From Vallitalea longa (GTDB taxonomy: Bacteria > Bacillota > Clostridia > Lachnospirales > Vallitaleaceae): a stretch of DNA of 64,000 nt. The stretch lies in contig NZ_BRLB01000012.1 of NCBI RefSeq assembly GCF_027923465.1, positions 62,001 through 126,000 of the forward strand. Direction: 5' to 3'. Below the pieces are notes generated by a model. That model saw nothing but the letters and a program-made list of their open reading frames with translations, did no database searches and was not told the DNA's origin. The position numbers and the translations under genes were made by a program. How positions within the stretch are numbered: the first letter of the stretch is position 1; every line of letters begins with the position of its first letter. This document shows positions 50,464-59,565 of the stretch, piece after piece.

Positions 50464-51978
50464 TTGAAGAAAATATTCGAGATTTCTAATATTACTAAAA
50501 AATTTCCTGGTGTTATAGCACTTAATCAAGTAAGTTTTGATATAAATATCGGCGAAGTACATGCTTTGGTAGGTGAAAACGGTGCAGGTAAATCAACTCT
50601 TATGAAAATCTTGGCTGGGATATATCAACCTACTAAAGGAAAAATATTTTATAAAGGTAAGTTAATGATCGTATCTGACCCTAAAGAAGCACAAAAACTA
50701 GGGATTAGTATAATACATCAAGAATTCAGTTTAATACCTTATCTAAATGCCTATGAAAATATCTTTTTAGGAAAAGAATTAAGGAAAAAGAATGGTTTAT
50801 TGAATCGTAAGTTAATGAAAAAAAAATCAAAAGAGATGTTAGAAAATATTAATGTCAAAATAGATTTAGATATTCCAGTTTCCAGATTAACTGTAGCACA
50901 ACAGCAATTAGTAGAAATAGTAAAGGCATTGACGGAAAATCCTGAAGTCTTAATTATGGATGAACCAACAGCAAGTCTTACGGAAAATGAAACCAATAAA
51001 TTTTTTGAGTTGATAAAAAAACTCCAAGAAAACAATGTGACAATGATCTTCATTTCACACCATATGAATGAAATCTTTGAGATTTGTGACCGTTATACTT
51101 GTCTACGTGACGGTGAACATATAAATACTGGATGTGTAAAAGATATTACTAGAAAAGAACTTGTAAAAATGATGGTAGGTAGAGAAATAGGTGATAACAA
51201 TTATCCAGAAAGGCCACACTATGAGCAAATCAAAAATAATGATGTAATTCTAAGAGCGAAATCATTAAAAAGAGGTAAAATTGTTGATGATATAAGTTTT
51301 GACCTCAGAAGAGGTGAAATATTAGGTATAGCTGGTTTAGTCGGAGCAGGTAGAACAGAGACAATAAGATTATTGATTGGTGCTGATAAGGCAGATTCTA
51401 AAATTATTAATCTGAATGGTAATACAATTGAAATCAAATCACCAAATGATGCATTAAAATATGGTATAGGTCTTGTACCAGAGAATAGAAAAACCCAAGG
51501 ACTCATTTTAGGGATGACGGTAAAAGATAACATTACATTTTCCAATTTGAAGAAATCCTGCAGTAATATTGGATTAATCAATAAGAAAAAAGAGAATAAA
51601 GTTGCAGATGATTTTGTCAAGATGTTATCTATCAAGACTCCCACTATTAATCAAAAGGTTAAAAATTTGAGTGGTGGTAACCAACAGAAAGTTGTTTTAG
51701 CTAAATGGATGAATACCAAATGCAATATATTGATTTTCGATGAACCCACACGAGGAATCGATGTAGGTGCGAAATATGAGATTCACAAACTTATGAGAGA
51801 ATTAGCGAATGAAGGTATGTGCATTATCATGATTTCTTCAGAATTACCAGAAATAATAGGAGTTAGTGACCGTATCATAACTGTATATAACGGAAAAATA
51901 ACAGGAGAAATGATTGGTGAAGATACCAGTCAAGAAGAAGTAATGCATTATGCAACTGGAGGGATTAATAATGAGTGA
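50464..51978 (+). CDS. Sugar ABC transporter ATP-binding protein (RbsA/MglA type, two cassettes)
   Basis: About 504 residues from TTG at 50464, 7 bases after GGGGGG; the ATG at 50449 overlaps that site. The first cassette has intact Walker A GENGAGKST near residue 36, LMIMDEPT-type Walker B (LIMDEPTASL) and H-loop ISHHMNE. The second has GLVGAGRTE in place of a full Walker A, the usual state in this family, with LSGGNQQKV signature, IFDEPTRGIDVGAK and ISSELPE. It powers import through the permease whose gene overlaps its 3' end. It is a functional counterpart of the dead cassette in the histidine kinase 4 kb upstream. Confidence 0.95.
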   Translation: MKKIFEISNITKKFPGVIALNQVSFDINIGEVHALVGENGAGKSTLMKILAGIYQPTKGKIFYKGKLMIVSDPKEAQKLGISIIHQEFSLIPYLNAYENIFLGKELRKKNGLLNRKLMKKKSKEMLENINVKIDLDIPVSRLTVAQQQLVEIVKALTENPEVLIMDEPTASLTENETNKFFELIKKLQENNVTMIFISHHMNEIFEICDRYTCLRDGEHINTGCVKDITRKELVKMMVGREIGDNNYPERPHYEQIKNNDVILRAKSLKRGKIVDDISFDLRRGEILGIAGLVGAGRTETIRLLIGADKADSKIINLNGNTIEIKSPNDALKYGIGLVPENRKTQGLILGMTVKDNITFSNLKKSCSNIGLINKKKENKVADDFVKMLSIKTPTINQKVKNLSGGNQQKVVLAKWMNTKCNILIFDEPTRGIDVGAKYEIHKLMRELANEGMCIIMISSELPEIIGVSDRIITVYNGKITGEMIGEDTSQEEVMHYATGGINNE

Positions 51979-52963
51979 TGTCAATGAAATAAAGAATCAG
52001 AAATTATGTTATAGAAATGTAAGGATGAAGATATCAGAGTTTTATAAAGAGCCTATGATGTTGACACTTACAGGATTTATCCTTTTATGTATCGTTATGG
52101 GCATTTTTTCACCAGAATTCTTTTCTGCAAGTAATATGAGTAATGTACTAAGGCAGGTAACAATCAATGCTATTCTGGCTGTTGGTATGACTTTCGTAAT
52201 ATTAAGTTCAAGGATAGATCTGTCCGTTGGATCAGTAATGGCTTTTACAGGGACTATGATGGCAGCTGCCATGGTGGATTATGGAATACCTTGGTTCGGG
52301 GCAATATTAATCGGTGTAGTTATAGGGGCAACATTAGGACTTATTAATGGTATAATCATATCTTATCTGAAGTTGCCAGCTATAATAGTAACATTAGCTA
52401 TGATGCAAATTCCTAGGGGCTTAGCTCTTTTATATACAGGGGGGTATCCATTAAACGGTTTACCTTCAAGTTTTTCCAATATTGGTAGAGGATATCTTTT
52501 CAACATCATTCCAATACCAGTAGTTATCATGGTGATAGTATATATCCTTGCATACATTATCTTGAATCATTTACCAATAGGTCGTTATATCTATGCTATT
52601 GGTGGTAATGAAGAAGCAGTTCGCCTATCAGGTATAAAAGTCAAACTTTATAAAATAATCCCCTTTGTGGTAAGTGGTATTACAGCTTCTATTGGTGGAG
52701 TGATCATTACTTCTAGATTGATGTCAGGTCAACCTATGGCTGGAGAAGGATTCGAGTTAGATGCTATAGCGGCAGTAGTTCTTGGAGGTACTGATGTTGC
52801 CGGAGGAAGAGGACATATCGTTGGTACTCTACTTGGAGCAATGATGCTTGGAGTATTAACCAATGGGCTTAACTTGATTGGAGTATCTCCTTATGTTCAA
52901 AGAATTTTCAAAGGTTTGATTATAATTGCCGCAGTATATGTTAGTGGACGCAACAAAGATTAA
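51971..52963 (+). CDS. Sugar ABC transporter permease (RbsC type)
   Basis: About 330 residues; the ATG at 51971 follows GGAGGG and overlaps the end of the ATPase gene by 8 bases, indicating translational coupling. It has 8-10 hydrophobic segments, with NAILAVGMTFVILSSRIDLSVGSVMAF near residue 65 and IAAVVLGGTDVAGGRGHIVGTLLGAMMLGVLTNGL near residue 265, both hallmarks of the RbsC/XylH branch. It forms the importer with the binding protein and ATPase. Confidence 0.94.
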   Translation: MSDVNEIKNQKLCYRNVRMKISEFYKEPMMLTLTGFILLCIVMGIFSPEFFSASNMSNVLRQVTINAILAVGMTFVILSSRIDLSVGSVMAFTGTMMAAAMVDYGIPWFGAILIGVVIGATLGLINGIIISYLKLPAIIVTLAMMQIPRGLALLYTGGYPLNGLPSSFSNIGRGYLFNIIPIPVVIMVIVYILAYIILNHLPIGRYIYAIGGNEEAVRLSGIKVKLYKIIPFVVSGITASIGGVIITSRLMSGQPMAGEGFELDAIAAVVLGGTDVAGGRGHIVGTLLGAMMLGVLTNGLNLIGVSPYVQRIFKGLIIIAAVYVSGRNKD

Positions 52964-53133
52964 TCTATAAAAGATATCAACAAAGACAATTGCATAATTA
53001 CCTTTTGCTGATTTCTATAGCACAAAATGTTGGATTCGATTTACTATTATAATCTACATATTGTGCATATAGAATTAAATTAGGAGTTAGCAATTTCTCA
53101 ATCAATAATTTAATAAAAATGGAGGTATGAAAA

Positions 53134-54219
53134 ATGACAAATTTAACTGATTTACCAAAAAAAATGAAAGCAGTTGTAGCATATGGCCCAGAAGATTACA
53201 AAGTTACAGAGGTAGATGTTCCAAGAGCTGGCTTTGAAGAAGTAGTTATAAAAGTTGGAGCTTGTGGTATATGTGGTAGTGATATAAAAGCATATCATGG
53301 TTCTGATATGTTTTGGGGAGGAGAAGTTCCTTGGTTCAAAGTTCCAGTAATTCCAGGACATGAATTTTTTGGCTATGTGGTTGAACTTGGTGAAGGAGCA
53401 GCTGAAAAACATGAACTTGAAATAGGTGATAAAGTAACAACTGACCAAATAAAGCCCTGTGGCAAGTGTCGTTTCTGTCAATCGGGCAAGTATTGGATGT
53501 GTGAAGTACACAATATGTATGGTTTCCAAAAAGATATTGCAGAAGGTGGAATGGCTGAATATATGAAATTTGGAAGTACATCAAAAATATATAAAATACC
53601 AGAAAGTCTTTCGCTAAAAGAATCAAGTATCATAGAACCTCTTGCTTGTGCTATTCATACTGTTCAGAGAGCTAATATCGAATTTGAAGATGTAGTTGTT
53701 CTAGCAGGAGCTGGTACTTTAGGATTATGTATGGTTCAATTGATTTCTCTAAAAACACCTAAGAAATTAATTGTATTGGATGTAGACGATAAAAGGTTGA
53801 GAACAGCAAAAGAACTTGGTGCCGATATAATAATTAACCCAAAAGAAGAAGATGCAATAAAGAAAGTGAAATCTCTAACAGAAGGATATGGATGTGATGT
53901 ATATATAGAAGCAACTGGTTCACCTATTGGAGTTACACAAGGTCTTGAAATGATTAGAAAATTAGGTAGATTTATTGAATTTAGCGTTTTTGGTGCTAAG
54001 ACTACAACTGATTGGAGTGTTATTGGTGATCGCAAAGAGCTAGATATAAGGGGATCTCATTTAGGACCATATACATATCCTGTAGCCATAGACTTATTAG
54101 AACGTAAATTGATTAAAGCTGATCCTATAGTTTCTGAAATACATCCATTAGCTGATTTTGAAAAAGCTTTTAAGATTGCGAAGAGTGGAAAAGTAATCAA
54201 AGTATTATTACAACCTTAG
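53134..54219 (+). CDS. Zinc-dependent alcohol/polyol dehydrogenase (MDR family)
   Basis: A 361-residue medium-chain dehydrogenase. The catalytic zinc site is visible as CGICGSDIKAYHG near residue 45 and GHEFFGYVVELG near 80; the structural zinc lobe has CGKCRFCQSGKYWMCE (four cysteines) near residue 110. The NAD-binding fold has LAGAGTLGLCMVQL near 190 and LDVDDKRL near 215. The closest types are sorbitol/L-iditol and threonine dehydrogenases. In this operon, between a ribose-type importer and an FGGY kinase, oxidation of an imported pentitol to a ketose is most likely. GGAGGT lies before the ATG. Confidence 0.88.
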   Translation: MTNLTDLPKKMKAVVAYGPEDYKVTEVDVPRAGFEEVVIKVGACGICGSDIKAYHGSDMFWGGEVPWFKVPVIPGHEFFGYVVELGEGAAEKHELEIGDKVTTDQIKPCGKCRFCQSGKYWMCEVHNMYGFQKDIAEGGMAEYMKFGSTSKIYKIPESLSLKESSIIEPLACAIHTVQRANIEFEDVVVLAGAGTLGLCMVQLISLKTPKKLIVLDVDDKRLRTAKELGADIIINPKEEDAIKKVKSLTEGYGCDVYIEATGSPIGVTQGLEMIRKLGRFIEFSVFGAKTTTDWSVIGDRKELDIRGSHLGPYTYPVAIDLLERKLIKADPIVSEIHPLADFEKAFKIAKSGKVIKVLLQP

Positions 54220-54264
54220 TTTCATACAATCAACATTACATTGCTAAATATGAGGAGTGAAAAG

Positions 54265-55806
54265 ATGAATTATGTAATTGGTTTAGATATAGGAACCCAA
54301 GGGACAAAAGCAGTGTTAGTAGATTCAACAGGTAAAGTGTTAGCTCATTGCTATAAAGGCTATGATGTTGAAACTCCAAAACCTTCATGGGCTCAACAGT
54401 GGCCAGAACCGTGGGTTGAGGCAACGATTTATACAATTAAGGGTGTAGTCAATTCAAGCAATGTACCTGTAGAAGAGATTAAAGGGGTAGCTATAAGCAG
54501 TCTATATGGTGGCTCAGGAATACCAGTTGATGATGACATGAATCCTTTAGCTCCCTGCCTAATATGGATGGATCGTAGAGCAGAAGAAGAAGTAGCATGG
54601 GTAGAAAAAAATATAGACCTGGATGAATTATTTGAAGTTACAGGAAACCATGTTAATTCTTACTTCGGTTTTACTAAAATGTTGTGGATCAAAAATAATT
54701 TACCTGATGTTTGGAAAAAGACAAAATATTTCTTACCACCTGCTTGCTATGTGGTTTATAAATTAACTGGTGATGTAGCAGTAGATCTTTCATCAGCTGG
54801 AAATATTGGCGGAGTATTTGATTTGAAAAATAGAACTTGGTCCAAAACTATGCAAGATAAACTTGATATACCTAATAGTTTTTTTCCAGAACGTCTAGTG
54901 GAGTGTACTGAAGTTGTTGGTGGAGTTACTTCAGGTATAGCTGAACTAACAGGTCTGAAAGAAGGAACAAGTGTCATTTGTGGAGGTGTAGATGCTGTTG
55001 TCGCTACTATCGGTGCAGGGGTATTTTCTGAAGGTAGTCATGTAGCGATGATGGGTACTTCCATGTGTTGGGGATTCGTTACAGAGCAACCCAACTTATC
55101 AGAAAAATTGGTAAGTATGCCTTTTGCTATTGATTCCAAGTCTAAAATATATACTTTTGGTGGAGCGGCAACTGCAGGAGTCGTATTGAGATGGTTTAGA
55201 GATACTTTTGGTGAATTGGAACTTCAGTCAGAGAAACAGATAGGTATTGATGCTTACACCTTGTTAGAATTAAAAGCCAAAAAAATTGGTCCTGGTGCTG
55301 ATGGATTAGTAGTTCTACCATATTTCATGGGAGAAAGAAGCCCTATATGGGATAGTCAGGCTAGAGGAACAGTTATAGGATTAAGTCTAATGCACACGAA
55401 AGCACATTTATATAAAGCATTCATGGAAGGGGTATCATATGCTCTAAGACATAATATTGAACTAGTGGAAACAACATCAGCCAATCTGAACAGAGAAATC
55501 ATTATTGTTGGAGGATGTTCTAAATCTCTTATATGGCCACAAATTTTTGCGGATGTGACTGGTAGACCAGTAAGAATAATTCAAGATGACGTTGAAGCAC
55601 CTCTTGCAGATGCGTTACTAGCTGGATTGGCTACAAATGTTTTTCAAGATGAAGGAAGTTTTTCTAACTGGTTAACATTCAAAGAAACAATACAACCTAA
55701 TCTGGAAAATACAAAAAAATACGATTTGTATTTTGAACAGTATAAGGAAATTTACAACAATTTAAAGGAAAACATGAAAATACTTAATCAAATCAGTGCT
55801 AAATAA
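54265..55806 (+). CDS. FGGY-family carbohydrate kinase (xylulokinase/ribulokinase-like)
   Basis: About 513 residues; the ATG at 54265 follows GAGGAG. The two actin-like domains are recognisable: YVIGLDIGTQGTKAVLVDSTG at the N-terminus, CLIWMDRRAEEEV near residue 92, VICGGVDAVVATIGAGVF near 245, FMGERSPIWDSQARGTVIGLSL near 355 and IIIVGGCSKSLIWPQIFADVTGRPV near 412. It phosphorylates a ketose produced by the dehydrogenase encoded 45 bases upstream, giving a substrate for the AraD-type epimerase at the start of the locus. L-ribulose or a xylulose is therefore the likely substrate (inference). Confidence 0.9.
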   Translation: MNYVIGLDIGTQGTKAVLVDSTGKVLAHCYKGYDVETPKPSWAQQWPEPWVEATIYTIKGVVNSSNVPVEEIKGVAISSLYGGSGIPVDDDMNPLAPCLIWMDRRAEEEVAWVEKNIDLDELFEVTGNHVNSYFGFTKMLWIKNNLPDVWKKTKYFLPPACYVVYKLTGDVAVDLSSAGNIGGVFDLKNRTWSKTMQDKLDIPNSFFPERLVECTEVVGGVTSGIAELTGLKEGTSVICGGVDAVVATIGAGVFSEGSHVAMMGTSMCWGFVTEQPNLSEKLVSMPFAIDSKSKIYTFGGAATAGVVLRWFRDTFGELELQSEKQIGIDAYTLLELKAKKIGPGADGLVVLPYFMGERSPIWDSQARGTVIGLSLMHTKAHLYKAFMEGVSYALRHNIELVETTSANLNREIIIVGGCSKSLIWPQIFADVTGRPVRIIQDDVEAPLADALLAGLATNVFQDEGSFSNWLTFKETIQPNLENTKKYDLYFEQYKEIYNNLKENMKILNQISAK

Positions 55807-55816
55807 ATATACGACG

Positions 55817-55862
55817 ATGCCTAAACTTCAAACATATTTTGTTTGGAGTAAGGCATTATTTT
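55817..55862 (+). terminator. Terminator after the FGGY kinase gene
   Basis: ATGCCT-(AA)-ACTTCAAAC (55817-55833), loop, GTTTGGAGT-(A)-AGGCAT (55841-55856), then a short T-rich run. It may allow partial read-through to the HAD gene. Confidence 0.65.
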
Positions 55863-55937
55863 ATATACAGGTAATATTTGTTTACTTGAATTTCTGAATA
55901 TAAGTTGCATTATGATAATAAATGGAGAGTGTAAAAA

Positions 55938-56585
55938 ATGAATAGACATAAATATAAAATGTTGGTGTTTGATATGGATGGTGTTATCCTAGATAGTGAG
56001 CCTCTACATGAATATGCCAAAAAGAGAATTCTTCAAGATTATAATATTTCTCCAAATATTGATTTGTTTTGGTCTGTTGGAAATCCGAATATAGTGTTAT
56101 GGAGAAAAATAATTACAGAATATAAGATTTCAAGTACACCTGAAGAATTGGAACAAAAGCAATATGAATACATAATAGAACAATTAGAAGAACAAAATGT
56201 GAAAGCAAGTAATGGTATTGAAGAATTACTGAATTGGGCTAAGAGAAATGAGTTTTTGATAGGTCTTGCATCTTCCTCTAATCGATATTTTGTAGATTAT
56301 GTTCTGCATTTTCTGAAGATAAAAGATTATTTTGAATATACTATAGCTGGTGATGAGGTAACACATAAGAAACCTAAGCCAGATGTATATTTAGCTATCA
56401 TAGATATGGCTGATATTTTGCCTTCTCAAGTTATTGCTATAGAAGATTCTTCATCGGGTATAAAAGCAGCGGTAGAAGCGGGTATTTCGTGTATAGGATA
56501 TCAAAACCCCACATCTGGTAAACAAGATTTGGGTTTAGCTGAGCATATTATCACAGCTTTGGATGAAGTACAGGAATATATATGA
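55938..56585 (+). CDS. HAD-superfamily hydrolase (beta-phosphoglucomutase-like)
   Basis: A 215-residue HAD subfamily IA protein. Motif I is MLVFDMDGVILDSEPLHE (nucleophile Asp near residue 12), motif II GLASSSNRYFV near 110, motif III lysine in THKKPKPDVYLAI near 145 and motif IV IAIEDSSSGIKAAVEAG near 165. Cap-domain size fits phosphosugar phosphatases or beta-phosphoglucomutases. It probably removes or rearranges phosphate on a sugar from the upstream pathway, perhaps to relieve sugar-phosphate stress. GGAGAG site. Confidence 0.88.
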   Translation: MNRHKYKMLVFDMDGVILDSEPLHEYAKKRILQDYNISPNIDLFWSVGNPNIVLWRKIITEYKISSTPEELEQKQYEYIIEQLEEQNVKASNGIEELLNWAKRNEFLIGLASSSNRYFVDYVLHFLKIKDYFEYTIAGDEVTHKKPKPDVYLAIIDMADILPSQVIAIEDSSSGIKAAVEAGISCIGYQNPTSGKQDLGLAEHIITALDEVQEYI

Positions 56586-56639
56586 AATTAAAAATATATT
56601 TGGTTCAATATTCTATGCAGGTAAGCTAATTAAAAGATT

Positions 56640-56686
56640 TAGCAGAATAAAAATATAGTTGCTTTTTCTATCTTTTTATTCTGCTA
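56640..56686. terminator. Perfect 14-base inverted repeat between convergent genes
   Basis: TAGCAGAATAAAAA (56640-56653) and TTTTTATTCTGCTA (56673-56686) are exact complements. It lies between the HAD gene and the leftward cysteine-rich gene and could terminate both. The rest of the gap 56586-56917 holds nothing I recognise. Confidence 0.6.
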
Positions 56687-56917
56687 GCGAAATTTATAAC
56701 CCTTTATTTGCCTGTATTAAATTAAAGGTGGGAAAGTTGAATAATATACCACTTAATTAATTAAACACATATATTAGTAACTATGAAGAGATTTTCTCCA
56801 TTCATTGTATGAGATATTCTAAGTAGTATAAGTAATAAGTTCAGTTAAGATATTATAAAGTATATGAGTATACCGTAAATAAATGTTAATTCAAGTATTA
56901 TATTTTAAGAGTATTCA

Positions 56918-57271
56918 TTAACAACATTCAAAACCATTCGCTATTATAGACACACAAAGTTCTGTTGTTCCTGTAACTGTAATAACTGAAACGTCTTCTA
57001 GTAGATCAATACTTGCAGTAAATATATTGCCTAATTCAGGTAAGAAAATGGCATTATTAATGACTACAAAAGTTGCACCAGGTAATGGTGCTTCAGGTTG
57101 TATAACAACAGTTCCTGAAATATTTGGTAGATCTAATGCAGACCATAAATTAAATGTACCAGCAGTAGTTATTGTAATAGTTCTGTCTGTGTAACCATAT
57201 TGTTGACTACATTTGCAACCTCCTATTACTGCGTTTCCAATACCACAACAAGTACTTATATTGCATCCCAT
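56918..57271 (-). CDS. Cysteine-rich protein, possible endospore-appendage subunit (Ena-like)
   Basis: About 117 residues on the minus strand, from the ATG at 57271 after an AAAGGAGATGAT site; a longer start at 57289 overlaps that site. The protein opens MGCNISTCCGIG, has a beta-rich body (TITITTAGTFNLWSA, ISGTVVIQPEAP, ISVITVTGT-like strands) and ends ELCVSIIANGFECC. N-terminal Cys-Cys, a jellyroll-like run of short strands and this length resemble the DUF3992 proteins that polymerise through disulfides into Bacillus spore appendages. The match is by pattern only. It could instead be another coat or exosporium protein. Genomic evidence for sporulation elsewhere in the window fits. Confidence 0.55.
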   Translation of the reverse strand: MGCNISTCCGIGNAVIGGCKCSQQYGYTDRTITITTAGTFNLWSALDLPNISGTVVIQPEAPLPGATFVVINNAIFLPELGNIFTASIDLLEDVSVITVTGTTELCVSIIANGFECC

Positions 57272-57430
57272 TTCATCATCTCCTTTCATAATAATGATAG
57301 TTTAAAGTCAATAATATGAAGCTAGCTTAACTAGTATCTAGCATTTATGAGATACATTACGCTACTATACTGACAATATTTATGATGAAGAGTATATAGT
57401 AGCAATCTTGATTACCTTTTTATAAATTAC

Positions 57431-57444
57431 TAAGTGATCACTTA
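57431..57444. promoter_or_regulatory. 14-base perfect palindrome TAAGTGATCACTTA in a divergent promoter region
   Basis: The palindrome lies in the 444-base AT-rich region between the leftward cysteine-rich gene and the rightward gene at 57716, with a related half-site AAGTGAT near 57655. It may be an operator. No gene is visible in this gap. Confidence 0.4.
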
Positions 57445-57715
57445 ATTATAAAATAATTTTTATTATAACGTAATTGTATTTAATAATAATTAGCTACTTT
57501 ATATAAGTACATTTTATTTTCTTTTATATATATTAATCAATTACTACTTGAGTATGAATATCTCAATATATAATATGCAGTTATAAGTAATCTTGTCCTT
57601 GATTATATTTATTAATAAAATAATTATAAGATTTAATTCACTACTAGAAAAGGTAAGTGATTTTAATGAATATTTTATAATATATTTAATTAAGTAAATC
57701 TTTTATGGAGTTAGT

Positions 57716-58696
57716 ATGAGATTTTTTATCCTTATGAAAAAACATGTTATAATTCTATTGGTCTTTCTTATATCTATATCATTATTTTTCATATATATAA
57801 TCCATGAATATACAGTGAACAATAATGATTTATACCAAGCATTCATGGGTTATAGTGAATATATGATAGATAATCAAATAAAAAATGATATAGAATATTT
57901 TCGACCATCAAAGTTACCTATTCTCAATGATAAGGAATTCAAAACAGATTTTATGAATAAATATAATTTGAAAGAATCTAGTGAAATAATTCTACCTCAA
58001 TCTTTACTTGAGAATCCATATGATAATCTAATAAATTTTTTTAGCATATTGAGGCAAGCAGCCAATTATGTGAAGGGTAAGGTAACTGGTTGTGGTACAC
58101 TAGGCTATTCAAAATTGCCTTATCCGACTGCATATGAATTTTTGTCATCCGATTATCAAGAAAAGCTTAGTTACGAAGAATTTTTAGCTTTATTTGAAAA
58201 TATATTACATCTCAATTTAATTAAATTACATGAAGTTATCCAAGATGAAAGGTGTTCTGATGGATTAAGATATTTTATTGAATTCGAGACAATTGAAGGT
58301 TCAGAAAAAGGTGTAGGATATTTTGCATATTATTATGGATATATCTGCTTGATTAAAGTTGATGATGTTTATAAAATTTCTGATATAAGTTTTCAAGGAG
58401 AAGATTATTTATGTGCCCCTTATCATGGTTGGAATTATATTGGAGAGGCTGTAGTTGATATTAAGTATGGTAATTGGTGTTCATTGGTTGAAGAGCGCTA
58501 TGAAACACAACAAGATGACTATATTAAAAATATATATTTTAAGGGAACGGATGGTTTTGATTATCGTATATTATTTTTTCAATTAACTAATGGAAAAGAT
58601 GTTGAGATAGCTCAGTATAGAAAAAAGAAAAATAATGAATGGGAAGTTATAAAGTTAGATCCAGAAAAATGTTTAGAAAATAATAATAAAGATTAA
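57716..58696 (+). CDS. Membrane-anchored protein of unknown function
   Basis: A 326-residue protein with one N-terminal helix (KKHVIILLVFLISISLFFIYII) and a large outside domain. GGAG lies 5 bases before the ATG; a second ATG at 57734 would also keep the helix. The outside part contains FFSILRQAANYVKGKVTGC, PTAYEFLSSDYQEKLSYEEFLALFENI near residue 140 (like NTF2-type or DUF4829-like extracytoplasmic domains) and a beta-rich C-terminus with GWNYIGEAVVDIKYGNWCSLVEERYE. I cannot assign a function. Confidence 0.7.
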   Translation: MRFFILMKKHVIILLVFLISISLFFIYIIHEYTVNNNDLYQAFMGYSEYMIDNQIKNDIEYFRPSKLPILNDKEFKTDFMNKYNLKESSEIILPQSLLENPYDNLINFFSILRQAANYVKGKVTGCGTLGYSKLPYPTAYEFLSSDYQEKLSYEEFLALFENILHLNLIKLHEVIQDERCSDGLRYFIEFETIEGSEKGVGYFAYYYGYICLIKVDDVYKISDISFQGEDYLCAPYHGWNYIGEAVVDIKYGNWCSLVEERYETQQDDYIKNIYFKGTDGFDYRILFFQLTNGKDVEIAQYRKKKNNEWEVIKLDPEKCLENNNKD

Positions 58697-59130
58697 TGGT
58701 ATAAATCATGCATTGTTTTGGTAGAAATACAGAAAAAGTGTAGAGCCATTAAGATAATAAATTAATTGATGAAAGTATAGGGATTTCAAAAGAGTTAGAA
58801 GATGTAGAAATGACATTTGTGACAAAATTAACATATGTATGATTGGTGAATTATTATTTATAGTGTAAAATATTATAATGATTATAAAGACAAAAAATAA
58901 GGAGGTATCTGTAGAGTTAAGTATTCTTGGCTAAGATATTATCTGTTCGGGAATATGCAATAGTAGGTTTTAATAGAGGTATATAGTTTTTGCTTGCTAT
59001 TATAACGATTAACATAAGGGTGATTGGTTATAAAGAAGCTAAGAGACATGAATATTGGTATTAATGAGACATAATATAGTAACTTAAAATGTAACATAGA
59101 TAGTTTAAATTATTAGAGGAGACACGAATT
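58697..59130. other. Intergenic stretch, no recognisable gene
   Basis: This 434-base stretch has no frame with a ribosome site and more than about 30 codons. A GGAGGT at about 58901 is not followed by a usable start. One run of about 29 codons (58760-58842) reads like a protein fragment but has no start. Confidence 0.4.
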
Positions 59131-59292
59131 ATGAAAAATAAAAGGAACAAGATTAAACTATTAATAGACACTAATCAAGCTAATATTGACCCACAATGTT
59201 TACAAGAAATTATTGACTTAATTTTTATTGATCCAACTCAAGCTGAAATTGAAGAAATTTTAGATGATTATGATGTAATCTTCAAAAGCTAA
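59131..59292 (+). CDS. 53-residue acidic protein of unknown function
   Basis: A short frame with AGAGGAG placed 10 to 16 bases before the ATG. The product has a basic start (MKNKRNKIKLLID) and an acidic remainder containing two similar segments, IDPQCLQEIIDLIF and IDPTQAEIEEILDD, suggesting two short helices. It is too short for common gene-finding cutoffs. The internal similarity and good ribosome site support it being real. No family recognised. Confidence 0.5.
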   Translation: MKNKRNKIKLLIDTNQANIDPQCLQEIIDLIFIDPTQAEIEEILDDYDVIFKS

Positions 59293-59313
59293 GATTTAGA
59301 TGAGGGGTATTAA

Positions 59314-59480
59314 ACCTACTTTCTATTTTCCTTGAAATCTTTTATGAGGCGTAGCCTCTTTTGTACCATTATAGGAAAGTCCTACTTTTTAAGCATATGA
59401 AATAGGAGTGTTTTCATATGCGCTAAGGAAACTTTCCTAATGACAAATCCGCTATGTGGAACGAGGCATAGCCTCTTTGT
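59314..59480. repeat. Dispersed repeat, copy C with an adjoining partial copy
   Basis: The first unit (59314-59362) reads ACCTACTTTCTATTTTCC, CTTGAAATCTTTTATGAGG and AGGCGTAGCCTC. A second, diverged unit follows (59371-59480): TAGGAAAGTCCTACTTTTT, an internal stem AGGAAAC/CTTTCCT and finally GAGGCATAGCCTC. The TAGGAAAGT-CTACTTT start of the second unit matches copy A, so the full element probably begins there. Confidence 0.65.
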
Positions 59481-59565
59481 TATTGCATATTATTAAAGTA
59501 TTTGTTAATATTAAATCGGGAATTAAATAATTGAAATGAAAATACAGGTGGATTGATTAGAGTGA

